From: Nocardiopsis alba DSM 43377
GTDB taxonomy: Bacteria > Actinomycetota > Actinomycetes > Streptosporangiales > Streptosporangiaceae
DNA: 64,000 bases
Assembly: GCF_000341225.1 (NCBI RefSeq)
Contig: NZ_ANAC01000022.1
Coordinates: forward strand, 1-64,000
Direction of reading: 5' to 3'
The notes under the pieces were generated by a model. The model made no database searches and was not told the origin of the DNA. It was given only the letters and a program-made list of their open reading frames with translations. Below, piece after piece: positions 7,395 to 17,418 of this stretch (positions are counted from its first letter, which is position 1; every line of letters begins with the position of its first letter). A program made the translations under genes and the position numbers.

Positions 7395-9518
7395 GTGTCC
7401 GCTTCCGTCCGAGGCGGCGTCTCCGGGCCCGTCATCTCCCCCGTGACCCCGCCCGTGCGCCACCGCCATCGTCCCGACATCGAGGGGCTGCGCGCGGTCG
7501 CCGCCCTCCTGATCGCCGTCTACCACATCTGGTTCGGCACGGTCTCCGGTGGCGTCGACGTCTTCCTACTGCTCACCGGCTTCCTCATCACCGGTTCCCT
7601 GGTCCGCGCGATAGAACGCGACGGGCGCATCGCGTTCGGCGCCTTCTGGGCCAAGTTGGTCAAGCGTCTGTTCCCCGCCGGCGCCGTGGTCCTCGGCGCC
7701 GTGCTGGCGATGACCTATCTGTTCTTCCCCCGTTCCCAGTGGATGTCCGTCATCGAGAGCGTGCGCGCCGCCGCCCTCTACTACGGGAACTGGCATCTGG
7801 CCCTGGACTCGGTCGACTACATGGCCGAGAACTCCGCGGCCGGTCCGGTCCAGCACTTCTGGTCACTGGCGGTCCAAGGGCAGTTCTACCTCCTGTGGCC
7901 GCTGCTGATCACCGCCGCCGGCCTGGTCGCCGCGTGGGCCGGGCTACGGACGCGGAGCACCGTCCTGGTGGCCTTGGGCGCGGTGTTCGCCGCCTCGTTC
8001 GGTTACTCGCTCTGGATCACCTCCACCGAACCCGTCTGGGCCTACTTCGACACCGGTGCCCGCCTGTGGGAGTTGGCTCTGGGGGGTGTTCTCGCCCTGG
8101 TGATCCATCGGGTGAACCTGCCTTCCTTCGTACGCCGGCCGGCGGGCTGGCTCGGGTTGATCGCCCTGATCCTGTGCGGGTTCGTCATCGGAGACTCGCT
8201 GCCCTATCCGGGCTACGCCTCGCTCTGGCCGACCCTGGCCGCGCTGCTCGTCATCGTCGCCGGGGCCGGAGAGGAGGAGAACGACCGCTTCTCCGTAGGT
8301 CGCCTCCTGGGTACACGTCCGTTGACCTGGATGGGCGGCCACGCCTACACCCTGTTCCTATGGCACTGGCCGATCCTGATCGTCCACCTGGAACTCAACG
8401 AGACGGACCGGCCCACCCTGGCCGGCGGCCTCCTCGTCCTGGGGCTCTCGTTCGTCGCGGCCCTGGCCACCTCCTGGCTGATCGACGGGGGCGTCACCCG
8501 GGCGACGCGACGGCTTCGCGGTCCGGGCTGGTCACTGGCGGCCGGGGTGATCTTCATCGTCCCGGTCCTGGTGGCGGGGGCTCTCTGGAACCACTCGATC
8601 GAGCGGGATCGTCTCCTGCGCCTGGAGCTCAGCTCCAACCCGCTCGCCTATCCCGGCGCGGCCGTCCACCTCACCCCCGGCATGGCCGAGGGGTTGCCGG
8701 ACCTGCCGATCCATCCGGACACGACGACCGTCGTGAAGGACACGATCGCCCAGACCCGTGACTGCAACGCGCTGGTCGCCGACACCGAGGTCATCACATG
8801 CGAGTTCGGTGACCCCGACTCGGACTACACCATCGTTCTGGCCGGCAGCTCGCACGCACGCCATTGGTTCCAGGCGCTGCGGGCCATCACCGAACGACAC
8901 GACTGGCGGCTGGTCACCATGACCAAGAACGCCTGCCAGTTCGCTTCCGGGGAACAGACCTACCGGGGCGCCCCCTACACGCAGTGTTCGGAGTGGAACG
9001 AAGAGGCCATGAGGGAGCTCACGGCCCTCTCCCCCGACGCCGTGTTCACCCTGGCCTCCCTCACCGGTCGTTCCGCCGGGGAGCACGTGCCCGAGGGGTT
9101 CGTGGAACGGTGGAGGGAGCTCGACCGGATGGGCATCGACGTCATCGCGGTCCGGGACACACCCCGTTTCGGTTTCCGGCTCCCCGAATGCGTCGACCGC
9201 GGCGATTCCTCGGACTGCACCGCTCCGCAGTCCGAGTCGATGGCCGAGACGCCCCCCTTCAAGGACCTGACCAACGTCCCGCACAACACACGTTTCCTGG
9301 ACATGACCGACTACCTCTGCCAGGACGGGGTCTGCCAAGGGGTCATCGGCAACCAACTGGTCTTCTACGACAGCAACCACTTCTCGTACGCGTTCTCTCG
9401 CTCCCTCGCGGTGGTCCTGGAACCCCCGCTGCTGGACGCGGTGGGACGCGCTGTGCCCACGGGCGAGCCGACGTTGTTCGAGGCCGCGCTCGCCCTCCAG
9501 GAGGGAGAGCACTCCTAG
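7395..9518 (+). CDS. membrane O-acyltransferase with C-terminal SGNH domain (OafA/OatA-like)
   Basis: A 707-residue protein. Residues about 20-370 form an acyltransferase_3 membrane domain. It opens with 'HRPDIEGLRAVAALLIAVYH', where the family's arginine and histidine are visible, then 'DVFLLLTGFLITGSL', and has about ten hydrophobic segments. After residue about 450 an SGNH-type hydrolase/transferase domain follows, with 'LAGSSHARHW' as block I and 'YDSNHFSYAF' as the Asp-x-x-His block. Such proteins move acetyl groups across the membrane onto surface polysaccharide or peptidoglycan. GTG 7395 is chosen as start with GAGG seven bases upstream; upstream codons in frame encode no membrane motif. 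Its place after the polymer genes suggests O-acetylation of that glycopolymer. Confidence 0.85.
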   Translation: MSASVRGGVSGPVISPVTPPVRHRHRPDIEGLRAVAALLIAVYHIWFGTVSGGVDVFLLLTGFLITGSLVRAIERDGRIAFGAFWAKLVKRLFPAGAVVLGAVLAMTYLFFPRSQWMSVIESVRAAALYYGNWHLALDSVDYMAENSAAGPVQHFWSLAVQGQFYLLWPLLITAAGLVAAWAGLRTRSTVLVALGAVFAASFGYSLWITSTEPVWAYFDTGARLWELALGGVLALVIHRVNLPSFVRRPAGWLGLIALILCGFVIGDSLPYPGYASLWPTLAALLVIVAGAGEEENDRFSVGRLLGTRPLTWMGGHAYTLFLWHWPILIVHLELNETDRPTLAGGLLVLGLSFVAALATSWLIDGGVTRATRRLRGPGWSLAAGVIFIVPVLVAGALWNHSIERDRLLRLELSSNPLAYPGAAVHLTPGMAEGLPDLPIHPDTTTVVKDTIAQTRDCNALVADTEVITCEFGDPDSDYTIVLAGSSHARHWFQALRAITERHDWRLVTMTKNACQFASGEQTYRGAPYTQCSEWNEEAMRELTALSPDAVFTLASLTGRSAGEHVPEGFVERWRELDRMGIDVIAVRDTPRFGFRLPECVDRGDSSDCTAPQSESMAETPPFKDLTNVPHNTRFLDMTDYLCQDGVCQGVIGNQLVFYDSNHFSYAFSRSLAVVLEPPLLDAVGRAVPTGEPTLFEAALALQEGEHS

Positions 9519-9534
9519 GTCGGGGCGGGCCCGA

Positions 9535-10620
9535 TCAGGAGATCCGGCCCCGGGTGACGTTGAGGCAGAGTTCGTGCAGCCGCGCCACCCAGTCGTCCTC
9601 CGAGGCCGGGTGGAAGTGGTTGTACTCGCCCCAGGCCCGTCTGGGCTTGTGGAAGCGGGCCAGACGGAGGTCGCCGAGGTCGCCGAGCAGACCGCTGTCC
9701 TCGAAGAGGTCGCCCCGTTCCCGACCGAAATCGGTGAGGACCAGGCAGGGCACGCGGGCGGAGAGGGCGACCAGGACCGGTTCGGATCCGAGTGCGACCA
9801 GGCCTCGCGCGTGGTCGAGTTGTCGCCGTAGGTCACCGGAGGTGACGGTCAGCGCGGACGCGTCGACCCGCCCCGCTCGGGCGAGGGCGTGCCAGGTCTC
9901 CATCGGTTCGGGGTGATCCTCGTGCCCCAGGTGCAGGACCACCTCCAGGTCGGGGCGGTTCCTCGCCAGATCGGCCAGGGCCGAAAGGAGGGTCTCGCGT
10001 CCCAGGTTCCCGTCGGGCAGCCCGCCCTCGGCGGCGAACACCACCCGGTCACGGCGGCCGGAGACGGGGCCCTGTCCCGTCCTGGGGAAGACGCCCGCCA
10101 GGCCCACCTGGGTCCTGATCCCGAGTTTCTCGGCGAGGACGGTGTACTCGTCCATCTCCCGGTGGCTGTGGGCCACCAACAGGTCGGACCTGGACCGATG
10201 GAGCCATTCCCCCTCGGTGGCCTCGGGCGCCGGGACCGGCAGGGAGGAGACCACCACCGGACGGTACCGACGGAGGAAGGAGCGGCCGAGCCCGGAGAGG
10301 GTCTCGGTATGGGGTCCGGAGCAGTCGAGGAGCACCGCGTCGGGGCGACGGCGTCGGATGAGCCGCCGTATCTGGCCGGTGGTCAGGAGCGGGATGCGTC
10401 GCCCCGCCTGCCGGGTGTCCTCGAGCTCGGCCCGGATCCGGGCGGGCGAGGGTGTGGCGGCCGACCGCAGAACGGCCAGACCATGGGCGTGGCCGGGGCC
10501 GGGCAGGGTGTCGAGCATGGTGGCCGCGAGGCGGGCACGGGGTGCGGAGTCGGCGATCGCCAGGACCACGAGTGAACGTCCCGGCACGGAGGCCCGGCTC
10601 CAGGTGGGTACAAGAGACAC
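9535..10620 (-). CDS. putative glycosyltransferase (DUF6716-like)
   Basis: A 361-residue protein with a two-domain Rossmann-like pattern. The N-terminal half has strands such as 'SLVVLAIADSAPR' and 'PDAVLLDCSGPHTET'. The C-terminal half has 'RDRVVFAAEGGLP', a helical stretch and 'GLVALGSEPVLVALSARVPCLVL', which resembles the donor-binding region of GT-B enzymes. I recall similar actinobacterial proteins annotated as DUF6716 putative glycosyltransferases, usually near surface-polymer genes. It converges on the acyltransferase gene 16 bases away. Sugar donor and acceptor are unknown. No membrane segment is seen. Confidence 0.6.
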   Translation of the reverse strand: MSLVPTWSRASVPGRSLVVLAIADSAPRARLAATMLDTLPGPGHAHGLAVLRSAATPSPARIRAELEDTRQAGRRIPLLTTGQIRRLIRRRRPDAVLLDCSGPHTETLSGLGRSFLRRYRPVVVSSLPVPAPEATEGEWLHRSRSDLLVAHSHREMDEYTVLAEKLGIRTQVGLAGVFPRTGQGPVSGRRDRVVFAAEGGLPDGNLGRETLLSALADLARNRPDLEVVLHLGHEDHPEPMETWHALARAGRVDASALTVTSGDLRRQLDHARGLVALGSEPVLVALSARVPCLVLTDFGRERGDLFEDSGLLGDLGDLRLARFHKPRRAWGEYNHFHPASEDDWVARLHELCLNVTRGRIS

Positions 10621-10769
10621 TGGTGTCGTTTCCTGGAAGGGACACGCTGAACCCCTTCAGGCTACACAGGCGCGATCACCGGACCGTCCGCCTCAGACGA
10701 TGGATTCCCCCTGGTCAACAGAGGGACAAAGCATCACATATCCACCATGTCAGGGCGTTCCGGACCGAC

Positions 10770-10797
10770 CGACGGCCGCCCCGAAGGACGGCCGTCG
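10770..10797 (-). terminator. hairpin terminator after the crotonase gene
   Basis: A nine-base perfect stem, CGACGGCCG with CGGCCGTCG, around a ten-base loop, 18 bases beyond the stop at 10815. Confidence 0.65.
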
Positions 10798-10814
10798 ACC
10801 AGGTGTGCCCGAGG

Positions 10815-11579
10815 TCATTCGCCCTTCCATACGGGGGCGCGCTTCTCGGCGAAGGCGATCGCCCCCTCCATCGCGTCCTGGCTGACGAACACCGGGCCGG
10901 CCAGCTCGTTCTGGCGGTCCCACATCTCGTCGCCGGACCAGTCGTCCGAGGCACGGATGATCTCCTTGGAGACCTTCACCGCGAGAGGCCCGTTGGGGGT
11001 GATACGAGCCGCCAGGGCCTTGGCGCCCTCCAACGCTCCGCCGCTCTCGGTGACCTGGTTGACCAGTCCCAGTTCCGCCAGGCGCCCGGCCTCGACGAAG
11101 TCGCCGGTGAGGGCGAACTCCATCGCGATGTTGCGCGGGATGCGGTGCTGGAGACGCAGGAGGCCTCCGGCTCCGGCGACCAGTCCCCGCTTGACCTCGG
11201 GGATGCCGAAGCGGGCGTCCTCCGCCGCCACGACCAGGTCGCAGGCGAGTACCGCCTCGAACCCGCCGGCCAGAGCGTAACCCTCGACCGCGGCGATGAG
11301 CGGCTTCTTCGGGCCCCGCTCGGCGAAGCCGCCGAACCCGCGCCCCTCCACCACCGGGACCTCGCCCTTCATGAAGGCCTTGAGGTCCATGCCGGCGCAG
11401 AAGGTGTCGCCGGCGCCGGTGATGATCCCGACGGAGACGTCGGAGCGGGAGTCGATGTCGTCGAGCGCCTCGGCGATCCGCGCCGCGACCGCCGCGTTCA
11501 CCGCGTTCTTGGCCTTGGGCCGGTTGATGGTGATGACGGCGACGCCGTCCTCGGCCGTGTAGAAAACCTCGTCGGACAC
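10815..11579 (-). CDS. enoyl-CoA hydratase / crotonase family protein
   Basis: A 254-residue crotonase-fold enzyme. The oxyanion-hole segments are visible as 'FCAGMDLKAF' and 'GYALAGGFEAVLACDLVVA'. Both hydratase glutamates appear conserved, in 'IPEVKRGL' and 'AMEFALTGD', so hydration of trans-2-enoyl-CoA is plausible. It starts nine bases after the stop of the upstream SDR, so the two are probably co-transcribed. Together they could form consecutive beta-oxidation steps (hydration, then 3-hydroxyacyl-CoA oxidation). Many crotonases act on other CoA esters, so the substrate is not fixed. Confidence 0.85.
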   Translation of the reverse strand: MSDEVFYTAEDGVAVITINRPKAKNAVNAAVAARIAEALDDIDSRSDVSVGIITGAGDTFCAGMDLKAFMKGEVPVVEGRGFGGFAERGPKKPLIAAVEGYALAGGFEAVLACDLVVAAEDARFGIPEVKRGLVAGAGGLLRLQHRIPRNIAMEFALTGDFVEAGRLAELGLVNQVTESGGALEGAKALAARITPNGPLAVKVSKEIIRASDDWSGDEMWDRQNELAGPVFVSQDAMEGAIAFAEKRAPVWKGE

Positions 11580-11588
11580 GGTGTCCTC

Positions 11589-12362
11589 CTACTTCGGGGG
11601 CATGCGGAGGGCGCCGTCGATCCGGACGACCTCACCGTTGATGTAGCTGACCTCGACCAGGGTCCGCGCGAGCTTGGCGAACTCGGAGGCGGTGCCCAAA
11701 CGCTTGGGGAAGGGGACCGGGGCGGCCAACTTCCGCTTGAACTCCTCGGCGTGCTCGCCCTCACCGTAGATGGGGGTCTCGAGGATGCCGGGGGCGATGG
11801 TGTTCACGGTGACGCCGATCGCGGCGAGGTCGCGCGCGGCCGGGAGGGTCATGCCGATCACGCCGCCCTTGGAGGAGGAGTAGGCGATCTGGCCGATCTG
11901 GCCCTCGATGCCCGCGAGGGAGGCGGTGTTGAGGATCGAGCCGCGCTCGCCGTCCTCGTTGATCGGCTCGGTCCGGGCGATGGCCGCCGCGGACAGGCGC
12001 AGCACGTTGAACGTACCGATCAGGTTGACCTGGATGACCTTCTGGTAGCTGTCCAGGTCGTGGGGGGTGCCGTGCCGGTCGACGGTACGGGTGGCCCAGC
12101 CGATGCCGGCACAGGAGACCGCGACACGGAAGGGCTTACCGGTGTCGACGGCGGCCTGGACCGCGGCCTGGACCTGGTCCTCCTTGGAGACGTCGGTGGC
12201 GACGAAGACACCGCCGATCTCCTTGGCGACGGCTTCGCCGCGCTCGGCGTTCATGTCGGCGATGACGACGGTGGCACCGGCGGAGGCGAGTTCCTTGGCG
12301 GTGGCCTCACCGAGGCCACTCGCGCCGCCCGAGACGAGGGCGGAGATTCCGTTGAGATCCAT
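11589..12362 (-). CDS. short-chain dehydrogenase, 3-hydroxyacyl-CoA dehydrogenase type 2-like
   Basis: A 257-residue classical SDR. The cofactor loop is '[12 protein letters not shown]', followed by an acidic 'VVIADMN' that favours NAD(H). The catalytic Ser lies in 'NTASLAG' and Tyr/Lys in 'YSSSK'. The sequence style, with '[16 protein letters not shown]' and a C-terminal '[15 protein letters not shown]', matches the HSD10-like group that oxidises 3-hydroxyacyl-CoA. The start is ATG 12362; an upstream in-frame ATG at 12392 adds ten residues without support. It is cotranscribed with the crotonase. Confidence 0.85.
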   Translation of the reverse strand: MDLNGISALVSGGASGLGEATAKELASAGATVVIADMNAERGEAVAKEIGGVFVATDVSKEDQVQAAVQAAVDTGKPFRVAVSCAGIGWATRTVDRHGTPHDLDSYQKVIQVNLIGTFNVLRLSAAAIARTEPINEDGERGSILNTASLAGIEGQIGQIAYSSSKGGVIGMTLPAARDLAAIGVTVNTIAPGILETPIYGEGEHAEEFKRKLAAPVPFPKRLGTASEFAKLARTLVEVSYINGEVVRIDGALRMPPK

Positions 12363-12563
12363 GACCCGCACTCTACAGAGAATGTGACCCACGCACTAGA
12401 ACCGGGTTCGGTTAATCGTCGACACCCTGCCGACCTGCGACGTCGGGACCCCCTTGACGACCGAGAACGGAAATGTGGTCCTGTCGTCACTCAGCGCCAC
12501 GGTCCTGTCATGCGAAGAACGACGACACTAGAGTGGCCTCAGGAATCGACCCAGGAGGACTCG

Positions 12564-13160
12564 ATGACCGAGCCGCTCCCCGACTGGTTCCTCACCCCTC
12601 CCGGGGGCTGGACCGCCGACGACATGGACGACCTTCCTCCGGAGGCTCCCCGGATGGAACTCATCGACGGAGCACTCGTCTTGCTTTCCCCTCGGACCCG
12701 ATTCCACTCACGCGTCATGCGTTACCTGGCGAACGCCTTGGAGGACGCGGCACCGAAGAACGTCGACGTTCTCGCCGAGATGACCATGAAGCTGGGAAAG
12801 CACCAGCGGCCGGAGCCCGATCTCCTGGTCTACGAATTCGAAGAGGGCGCGGATCGGCACCTCGACTGGTATCGGGCCGCCCACGTTCCGCCCGAAGACG
12901 TGCTCCTCGTCATCGAAATCGTCTCCCCCGAGTCCCGGGAACGGGACCGCACCACCAAGCCGATGAAGTACGCCGCGGCCGGGATCCCGCACTTCTGGCG
13001 GATCGAACCGGAGGACGAGGGGCCCGCGATCCACGTGTACGAGCTCGACGGCACCACGGCCCCGCGCTACGTCCCGATCACCATCGCCCGGGAACGTCTG
13101 AAGCTGGACGTACCCTTCCCGATCGACATCGACGTGAGGGCGCTGACCACCCGACGCTGA
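12564..13160 (+). CDS. Uma2/DUF820 family protein (PD-(D/E)XK nuclease fold)
   Basis: A 198-residue protein starting at ATG 12564 behind a strong CAGGAGGA site. It carries the restriction-nuclease-like core: 'RPEPDLLVYEF' gives the Asp, 'LLVIEIVSPESRERD' the Glu, followed by Lys in 'TTKPMKYAAAGIPHFW'. The Uma2 family is abundant in actinobacteria and cyanobacteria, often as scattered single genes; its biological role is unsettled. It stands alone, convergent with the ROK gene only three bases away, and nothing nearby suggests a toxin-antitoxin or restriction partner. Confidence 0.85.
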   Translation: MTEPLPDWFLTPPGGWTADDMDDLPPEAPRMELIDGALVLLSPRTRFHSRVMRYLANALEDAAPKNVDVLAEMTMKLGKHQRPEPDLLVYEFEEGADRHLDWYRAAHVPPEDVLLVIEIVSPESRERDRTTKPMKYAAAGIPHFWRIEPEDEGPAIHVYELDGTTAPRYVPITIARERLKLDVPFPIDIDVRALTTRR

Positions 13161-13163
13161 CCC

Positions 13164-14207
13164 TCACCGGCCGACGCGTCCCAGACGGCGCCGGTGACGC
13201 CGGCGCCGTCCCCGGGGCAGTGCCTCACGCGCGAGGTCGGCGGCTCCGATGAGTCCGGCCTCGTTGCCCAACGCCGCCGCCTCCACCCGGGCCTCGGGCC
13301 GGTAGCCGCGCCCGGTCAGCCCCTTCTCGAAGGCCCGTCGGGCCGGATCGAGCAGCAACCCTCCCGCTTCGGAGACGCCACCGCCGATCACGAACAGTTC
13401 GGGGTCGAAGGCCGCCGCCAGGTTGGCCAGACCCACGCCCAGCCAGGTGCCCGCCTCCTCCATCAGTTCCCGACAGGCCCGGTCGCCCTTGCGGGCCAGG
13501 TCACTGACCAGTGGGCCGGTGATCAGGGTCGGGTCTCCCCCCACCTCCTGCCGGAGCGCCTCCGCCACGGGGGACTCCGCGGCCACCAGTTCGCGGGCCT
13601 CCCGGGTGAGGGCGTTGCCACTCGCGTACTGCTCCCAGCAGCCCCGGTTGCCGCATTCGCACCGATGGCCTCCGGGCACCACCGTCATGTGCCCGAACTC
13701 TCCGGCGAGACCGTACCGTCCACGCCGCAGAACCCCGTCGGAGACGATCGCGCCACCGATCCCGGTACCGAGGTTGACGACCACCACGTCGTCCACCCCG
13801 CGTCCGGCCCCCGCGCGCACCTCGGCCCAGGCCGAGGCGTTGGCGTCGTTCTCCACCACCACGGGCAGCCCCAGACGTACCGCCAGGGCGTCCCTCAGCG
13901 GCTCCTCGCGCCAGGACAGGTGCGGGGCGAACAGGACCCTGGAACGTCGCTCGTCGACGAACCCGGCCGCTCCCACGCCCACCGCCCGTACCGGATACCG
14001 CCGACGGAGTTCGGACACCACCGAGACGATCGTGTCCTCCACGACCTCCGGGCTCTTGCTGCGTTCGGGCGTCTGGGTGCGCACCCGCGCCAGGACTCTC
14101 CCACCCGGTGTCACCACACCGGCGGCGACCTTCGTCCCTCCGACGTCCACACCGATCGTCAGGGAACGTCCGTAACCCGCGTTCATCACCATGACCGCAC
14201 CACCCAT
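13164..14207 (-). CDS. ROK family sugar kinase (glucokinase-like)
   Basis: A 347-residue kinase of the ROK family. The phosphate loop is 'IGVDVGGTKVAAGVV', the acidic sugar-binding part includes 'VVENDANASAWAEV', and the zinc motif 'CECGNRGCWEQYASG' supplies the ROK cysteines. In actinobacteria such proteins are usually ATP glucokinases that feed glucose into glycolysis and take part in carbon regulation. No N-terminal DNA-binding domain is present, so it is an enzyme and not a ROK repressor. ATG codons at 14207, 14192 and 14186 are all possible starts; none has a strong ribosome site. The C-terminus is very basic. Confidence 0.85.
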   Translation of the reverse strand: MGGAVMVMNAGYGRSLTIGVDVGGTKVAAGVVTPGGRVLARVRTQTPERSKSPEVVEDTIVSVVSELRRRYPVRAVGVGAAGFVDERRSRVLFAPHLSWREEPLRDALAVRLGLPVVVENDANASAWAEVRAGAGRGVDDVVVVNLGTGIGGAIVSDGVLRRGRYGLAGEFGHMTVVPGGHRCECGNRGCWEQYASGNALTREARELVAAESPVAEALRQEVGGDPTLITGPLVSDLARKGDRACRELMEEAGTWLGVGLANLAAAFDPELFVIGGGVSEAGGLLLDPARRAFEKGLTGRGYRPEARVEAAALGNEAGLIGAADLAREALPRGRRRRHRRRLGRVGR

Positions 14208-14308
14208 CGTCCCTGGAGGGCCTCGCCCCCTATCGACCCCGTCACGTCGATCACATGAACGAGAACGCGCGCCCGGGCCACTCTGTGCCCGAACGCGCGA
14301 GAACGACC

Positions 14309-14339
14309 CGGCCTCGACCCCACCGGAGGGCCGAGGCCG
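14309..14339 (-). terminator. hairpin terminator after glmM
   Basis: An eight-base perfect stem, CGGCCTCG with CGAGGCCG, around a 15-base loop, 11 bases beyond the glmM stop. Confidence 0.6.
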
Positions 14340-14349
14340 TCATGGTCCC

Positions 14350-15687
14350 TCAGGACAGTGCCGTCTTGACCACTCCGGCGAGACGCTCGGCGACGGCGGT
14401 GGCCTGGTCCTGGTCGGGGGCCTCCACCATCACGCGGACCTTGGGCTCGGTACCGCTGGGGCGGATGAGGACCCGGCCGGTGTCACCGAGTTCGGCCTCG
14501 GCCTCACGGACGGCGGCGGCCAGCTCCTCGGACTCCGCGGCCCGGGACTTGTCGACGTCGGGAACGTTGATGAGGACCTGCGGCAGACGGGTCATCACCT
14601 TGGCCAGTTCGGCCAGCCCCTGCCCGTGGTCGGCCATGGCCGCCAGCAGGTGCAGACCGGTGAGCAGACCGTCGCCGGTGGTGGCGTGGTCCAGCAGGAT
14701 CACGTGTCCGGACTGCTCACCGCCCAGGGCGAAGCCGCCGCGCTTCATCTCCTCCAGCACGTAACGGTCGCCCACCGCGGTCTCGACGACGTTGATGCCC
14801 TCTCGCTCCATGGCGAGTTTGAGCCCCAGGTTGGACATGACCGTCACCACGAGGGTGTCCTCGGCCAGCCGGCCCGCGTTCTTGGCCTCGGTGGCCAGGA
14901 TGGCGAGAATCTGGTCGCCGTCGACCGTATTGCCCTCGGCGTCCACGGCCAGGCAGCGGTCGGCGTCGCCGTCGTTGGCGATACCGGCGTCGGCCCCGTG
15001 GAGCCGGACCGCCTCCTTGAGGGCGTCCAGACTGGTGGAACCGTAGCCCTGGTTGATGTTGTGGCCGTCGGGGGCGTCACCGATGGAGATGACCTCGGCG
15101 CCCGCGCGTCGCAGGGCGTCGGGCGCGACGGAGCTGGAGGCCCCGTGGGCGCAGTCGATGACGACCTTGAGCCCCTTGAGGTCGTGCGGCAGGGAGTCGA
15201 GGATGTGCCGGGTGTAGAGTTCGGCGCCGTCACCGGACTCGGAGACCCGACCGACGGCCTCGCCCACGGCGGGGGTCGAGGGAACGCCGAGCATGCCCTC
15301 GATCTCCTCCTCCAGGGCGTCCTCGAGCTTCTGGCCGCCCCGGGCGAAGAACTTGATGCCGTTGTCCGGAGCCGGATTGTGGCTGGCGGAGAGCATCACG
15401 CCGAAGTCGGCGTCCAGGACACCGGTCAGATGGGCGACGGCGGGGGTGGGCAGCACGCCCACCTTGACGACGTCGACGCCCGTACTGGCCAGACCCGCCA
15501 CCACGGCGGCCTCCAGGAACTCTCCGGAGGCGCGGGGGTCACGGCCCACGACGGCCAGCGGACGTCGGTCGCCGTCGGAGCGGGTGAGCACACGCGCCGC
15601 CGCGATGGACAGTTCCAGGGTGAGGGTGGCGGTCAGGTCGCGACCCGCGAGACCGCGTACACCATCTGTTCCGAACAGCCGAGCCAC
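14350..15687 (-). CDS. glmM: phosphoglucosamine mutase
   Basis: A 445-residue enzyme that converts glucosamine-6-phosphate to glucosamine-1-phosphate for UDP-GlcNAc and peptidoglycan. It has the full family pattern: the start '[14 protein letters not shown]', the phosphoserine loop '[16 protein letters not shown]', the metal loop '[11 protein letters not shown]', the sugar loop 'GGEQSGH' and the phosphate loop '[12 protein letters not shown]'. GTG 15687 is the start, preceded by AAGGGG. It lies directly downstream of rplM-rpsI, the usual actinobacterial order, with a strong hairpin between. Confidence 0.97.
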   Translation of the reverse strand: MARLFGTDGVRGLAGRDLTATLTLELSIAAARVLTRSDGDRRPLAVVGRDPRASGEFLEAAVVAGLASTGVDVVKVGVLPTPAVAHLTGVLDADFGVMLSASHNPAPDNGIKFFARGGQKLEDALEEEIEGMLGVPSTPAVGEAVGRVSESGDGAELYTRHILDSLPHDLKGLKVVIDCAHGASSSVAPDALRRAGAEVISIGDAPDGHNINQGYGSTSLDALKEAVRLHGADAGIANDGDADRCLAVDAEGNTVDGDQILAILATEAKNAGRLAEDTLVVTVMSNLGLKLAMEREGINVVETAVGDRYVLEEMKRGGFALGGEQSGHVILLDHATTGDGLLTGLHLLAAMADHGQGLAELAKVMTRLPQVLINVPDVDKSRAAESEELAAAVREAEAELGDTGRVLIRPSGTEPKVRVMVEAPDQDQATAVAERLAGVVKTALS

Positions 15688-15771
15688 AGGCGACAGCCCC
15701 TTTCGAAAGCGACGCCCGTTCGGCGCCGATGAGGTTCAGCGTGGCGGAGAACGCCACCGGACAAACGAAAA

Positions 15772-15810
15772 CACCCGTACGCCGTCCCTGTGCGGGACGA
15801 CGTACGGGTG
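15772..15810 (-). terminator. hairpin between rpsI and glmM
   Basis: Outer stem CACCCGTACG/CGTACGGGTG plus inner stem GTCCC/GGGAC. It lies 35 bases past the rpsI stop and would end or attenuate rplM-rpsI transcription before glmM. Confidence 0.75.
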
Positions 15811-15844
15811 AGAGCTCAGCCGAGCGGGTGCCGGCGCATGAGCA

Positions 15845-16354
15845 TCAACGCTTGGAGAACTGAGGAGCCTTGCGCGCCTTCTTGAGACCGGCCTTCTTCC
15901 GCTCGACCTCACGGTCGTCACGGGTGAGGAAACCGGCCTTCTTCAGGGTCGGGCGGTTGTTCTCGGGGTCCAGCGAGGCCAGGGCACGGGCGATGCCGTG
16001 ACGCAGGGCGCCGGCCTGGCCGCTGGTGCCGCCGCCGTCCAGACGGGCGAAGACGTCGTAGGCGCCGTCGAACCCGAGGGAGACGAAGGGGTCCTTGATG
16101 GTCTGCTGGTGGACCTTGTCCGGGAAGTAGGTCTCCAGCGGCTTGCCGTTGACCTTCCACTCGCCGGTGCCGGGAGCGATGCGGACGCGGGCGACGGCCT
16201 GCTTACGACGACCGGTGCCGGCGCTGGGGCCGGAGGCGGTGGGGACGTAAGCGGCGGTCTGCTCGTCCGACTCGCTGGTGTACTCGGAGGGGAACTCCTC
16301 CGGGTTCTCGGCGTAGTCCTGGGCGACGTCTTCGATGCCGGTGGGCTCGACCAC
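15845..16354 (-). CDS. rpsI: 30S ribosomal protein S9
   Basis: A 169-residue S9. The conserved body starts at about residue 45 ([14 protein letters not shown]) and ends in the diagnostic basic tail '[12 protein letters not shown]', which reaches the P-site tRNA. The first 40 residues are an acidic extension ([20 protein letters not shown]) absent from E. coli S9 but common in actinobacteria. The start is GTG 16354. It follows rplM by 37 bases. Confidence 0.97.
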   Translation of the reverse strand: MVEPTGIEDVAQDYAENPEEFPSEYTSESDEQTAAYVPTASGPSAGTGRRKQAVARVRIAPGTGEWKVNGKPLETYFPDKVHQQTIKDPFVSLGFDGAYDVFARLDGGGTSGQAGALRHGIARALASLDPENNRPTLKKAGFLTRDDREVERKKAGLKKARKAPQFSKR

Positions 16355-16391
16355 GGTTAACCTCGTGCTTCCTGTGAAAGTCTGCGAACGC

Positions 16392-16841
16392 CTACGCGGG
16401 CTGCGCGATCTTGGTGATTTCGAACGGGACCGGCTGCTGGGCCTGGTGCGGGTGCTCCGGGCCGGCGTAGACCTTGAGCTTCTTGGCCATCTGGCGGCCC
16501 AGGGTGCCCTTGGGCAGCATGCCCTTGATGGCCTTCTCGATGGCCCGCTCGGGGTTCTTCTCCAGCAGGTCGGCGTAGGCGACGGAGCGCAGACCACCCG
16601 GGTAGCCGGAGTGGCGGTAGGCGCGCTTCTGCTCGAGCTTGTTGCCGGTCAGCGCGACCTTCTCGGCGTTCACGATGATGACGAAGTCGCCGGTGTCGAC
16701 GTGGGGCGCGTAGTAGGGCTTGTGCTTGCCCCGAAGCAGCGTGGCGACCTGGCTCGCCATACGCCCGAGCACGAGATCGGTAGCGTCGACAACGTGCCAC
16801 TGACGCTGGACATCGCTTGGTTTGGGGCTGTATGTGCGCAC
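16392..16841 (-). CDS. rplM: 50S ribosomal protein L13
   Basis: A 149-residue L13 with the family core '[19 protein letters not shown]', '[19 protein letters not shown]' and '[19 protein letters not shown]'. GTG 16841 is chosen because it gives the standard start [10 protein letters not shown] and has AAGGCG upstream; a longer frame from 16877 adds a non-conserved stretch. It is the first gene of the rplM-rpsI pair. Confidence 0.96.
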   Translation of the reverse strand: MRTYSPKPSDVQRQWHVVDATDLVLGRMASQVATLLRGKHKPYYAPHVDTGDFVIIVNAEKVALTGNKLEQKRAYRHSGYPGGLRSVAYADLLEKNPERAIEKAIKGMLPKGTLGRQMAKKLKVYAGPEHPHQAQQPVPFEITKIAQPA

Positions 16842-17418
16842 GATCGTTCGCCTTCGCTCTTCAGTCGGCTGCCCCATCCCGAACGGGATGGTGGACTCGT
16901 ATTACGGAACACCCCAATGGGTGCGGGGCCGGAAACGGATTCGACGGTTGCGGATCCGTTACATTGGCCGGATGTCCCATGTCCAATCAGGACGACCCGG
17001 TCGTGAGTGCGCAGACGATGGTGCGTGGATCGGCACCCAACTTCGGGAGTTTGGGGCCCACGGCAACTCAACGCACAACGACGAAATATCCTACCGACCA
17101 ACCATAGCGCAGGTCAAAGCGAGCGTCTGGCCGGAAGGCGGGATCATCGTCAGGGCGGGAAAGCGCCGGGACGGGTTCACATCCGTGACCTCTCCGCCTT
17201 TTATTATGCCTGTCGTCGGGAGTGCTTCGTCCTGCTCTCGACCGCGGGTTGGCTACCCTTGCTCCGAAAGTCCGGTCTCCGCCCGGTACGACGGGCGATG
17301 ACGTGACCCATGGAGACGCCCGTCACGGTCGCCCAACCCCACCGAATCGACACGAACGCGCCCGCGCGGGTCACGGCGCCGTGGTCCAGTCCCACCCTCA
17401 GAGCCTTCGGAGACTCCC
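16842..17418. other. divergent promoter region between rplM and the proline-rich protein gene
   Basis: About 580 bases with no convincing gene; short frames here are shadows with no domain. The segment has lower GC than its surroundings (for example around 17195-17215, CTTTTATTATGCC). It must hold the minus-strand rplM promoter and the plus-strand promoter for the gene at 17419. I could not fix either start site. Confidence 0.5.

Noticed and set aside
10452..13160. A 902-codon plus-strand open frame
   Set aside because: Only its last 198 codons (Uma2 protein) are real. The rest is antisense to the crotonase and SDR genes, which have full family motifs.
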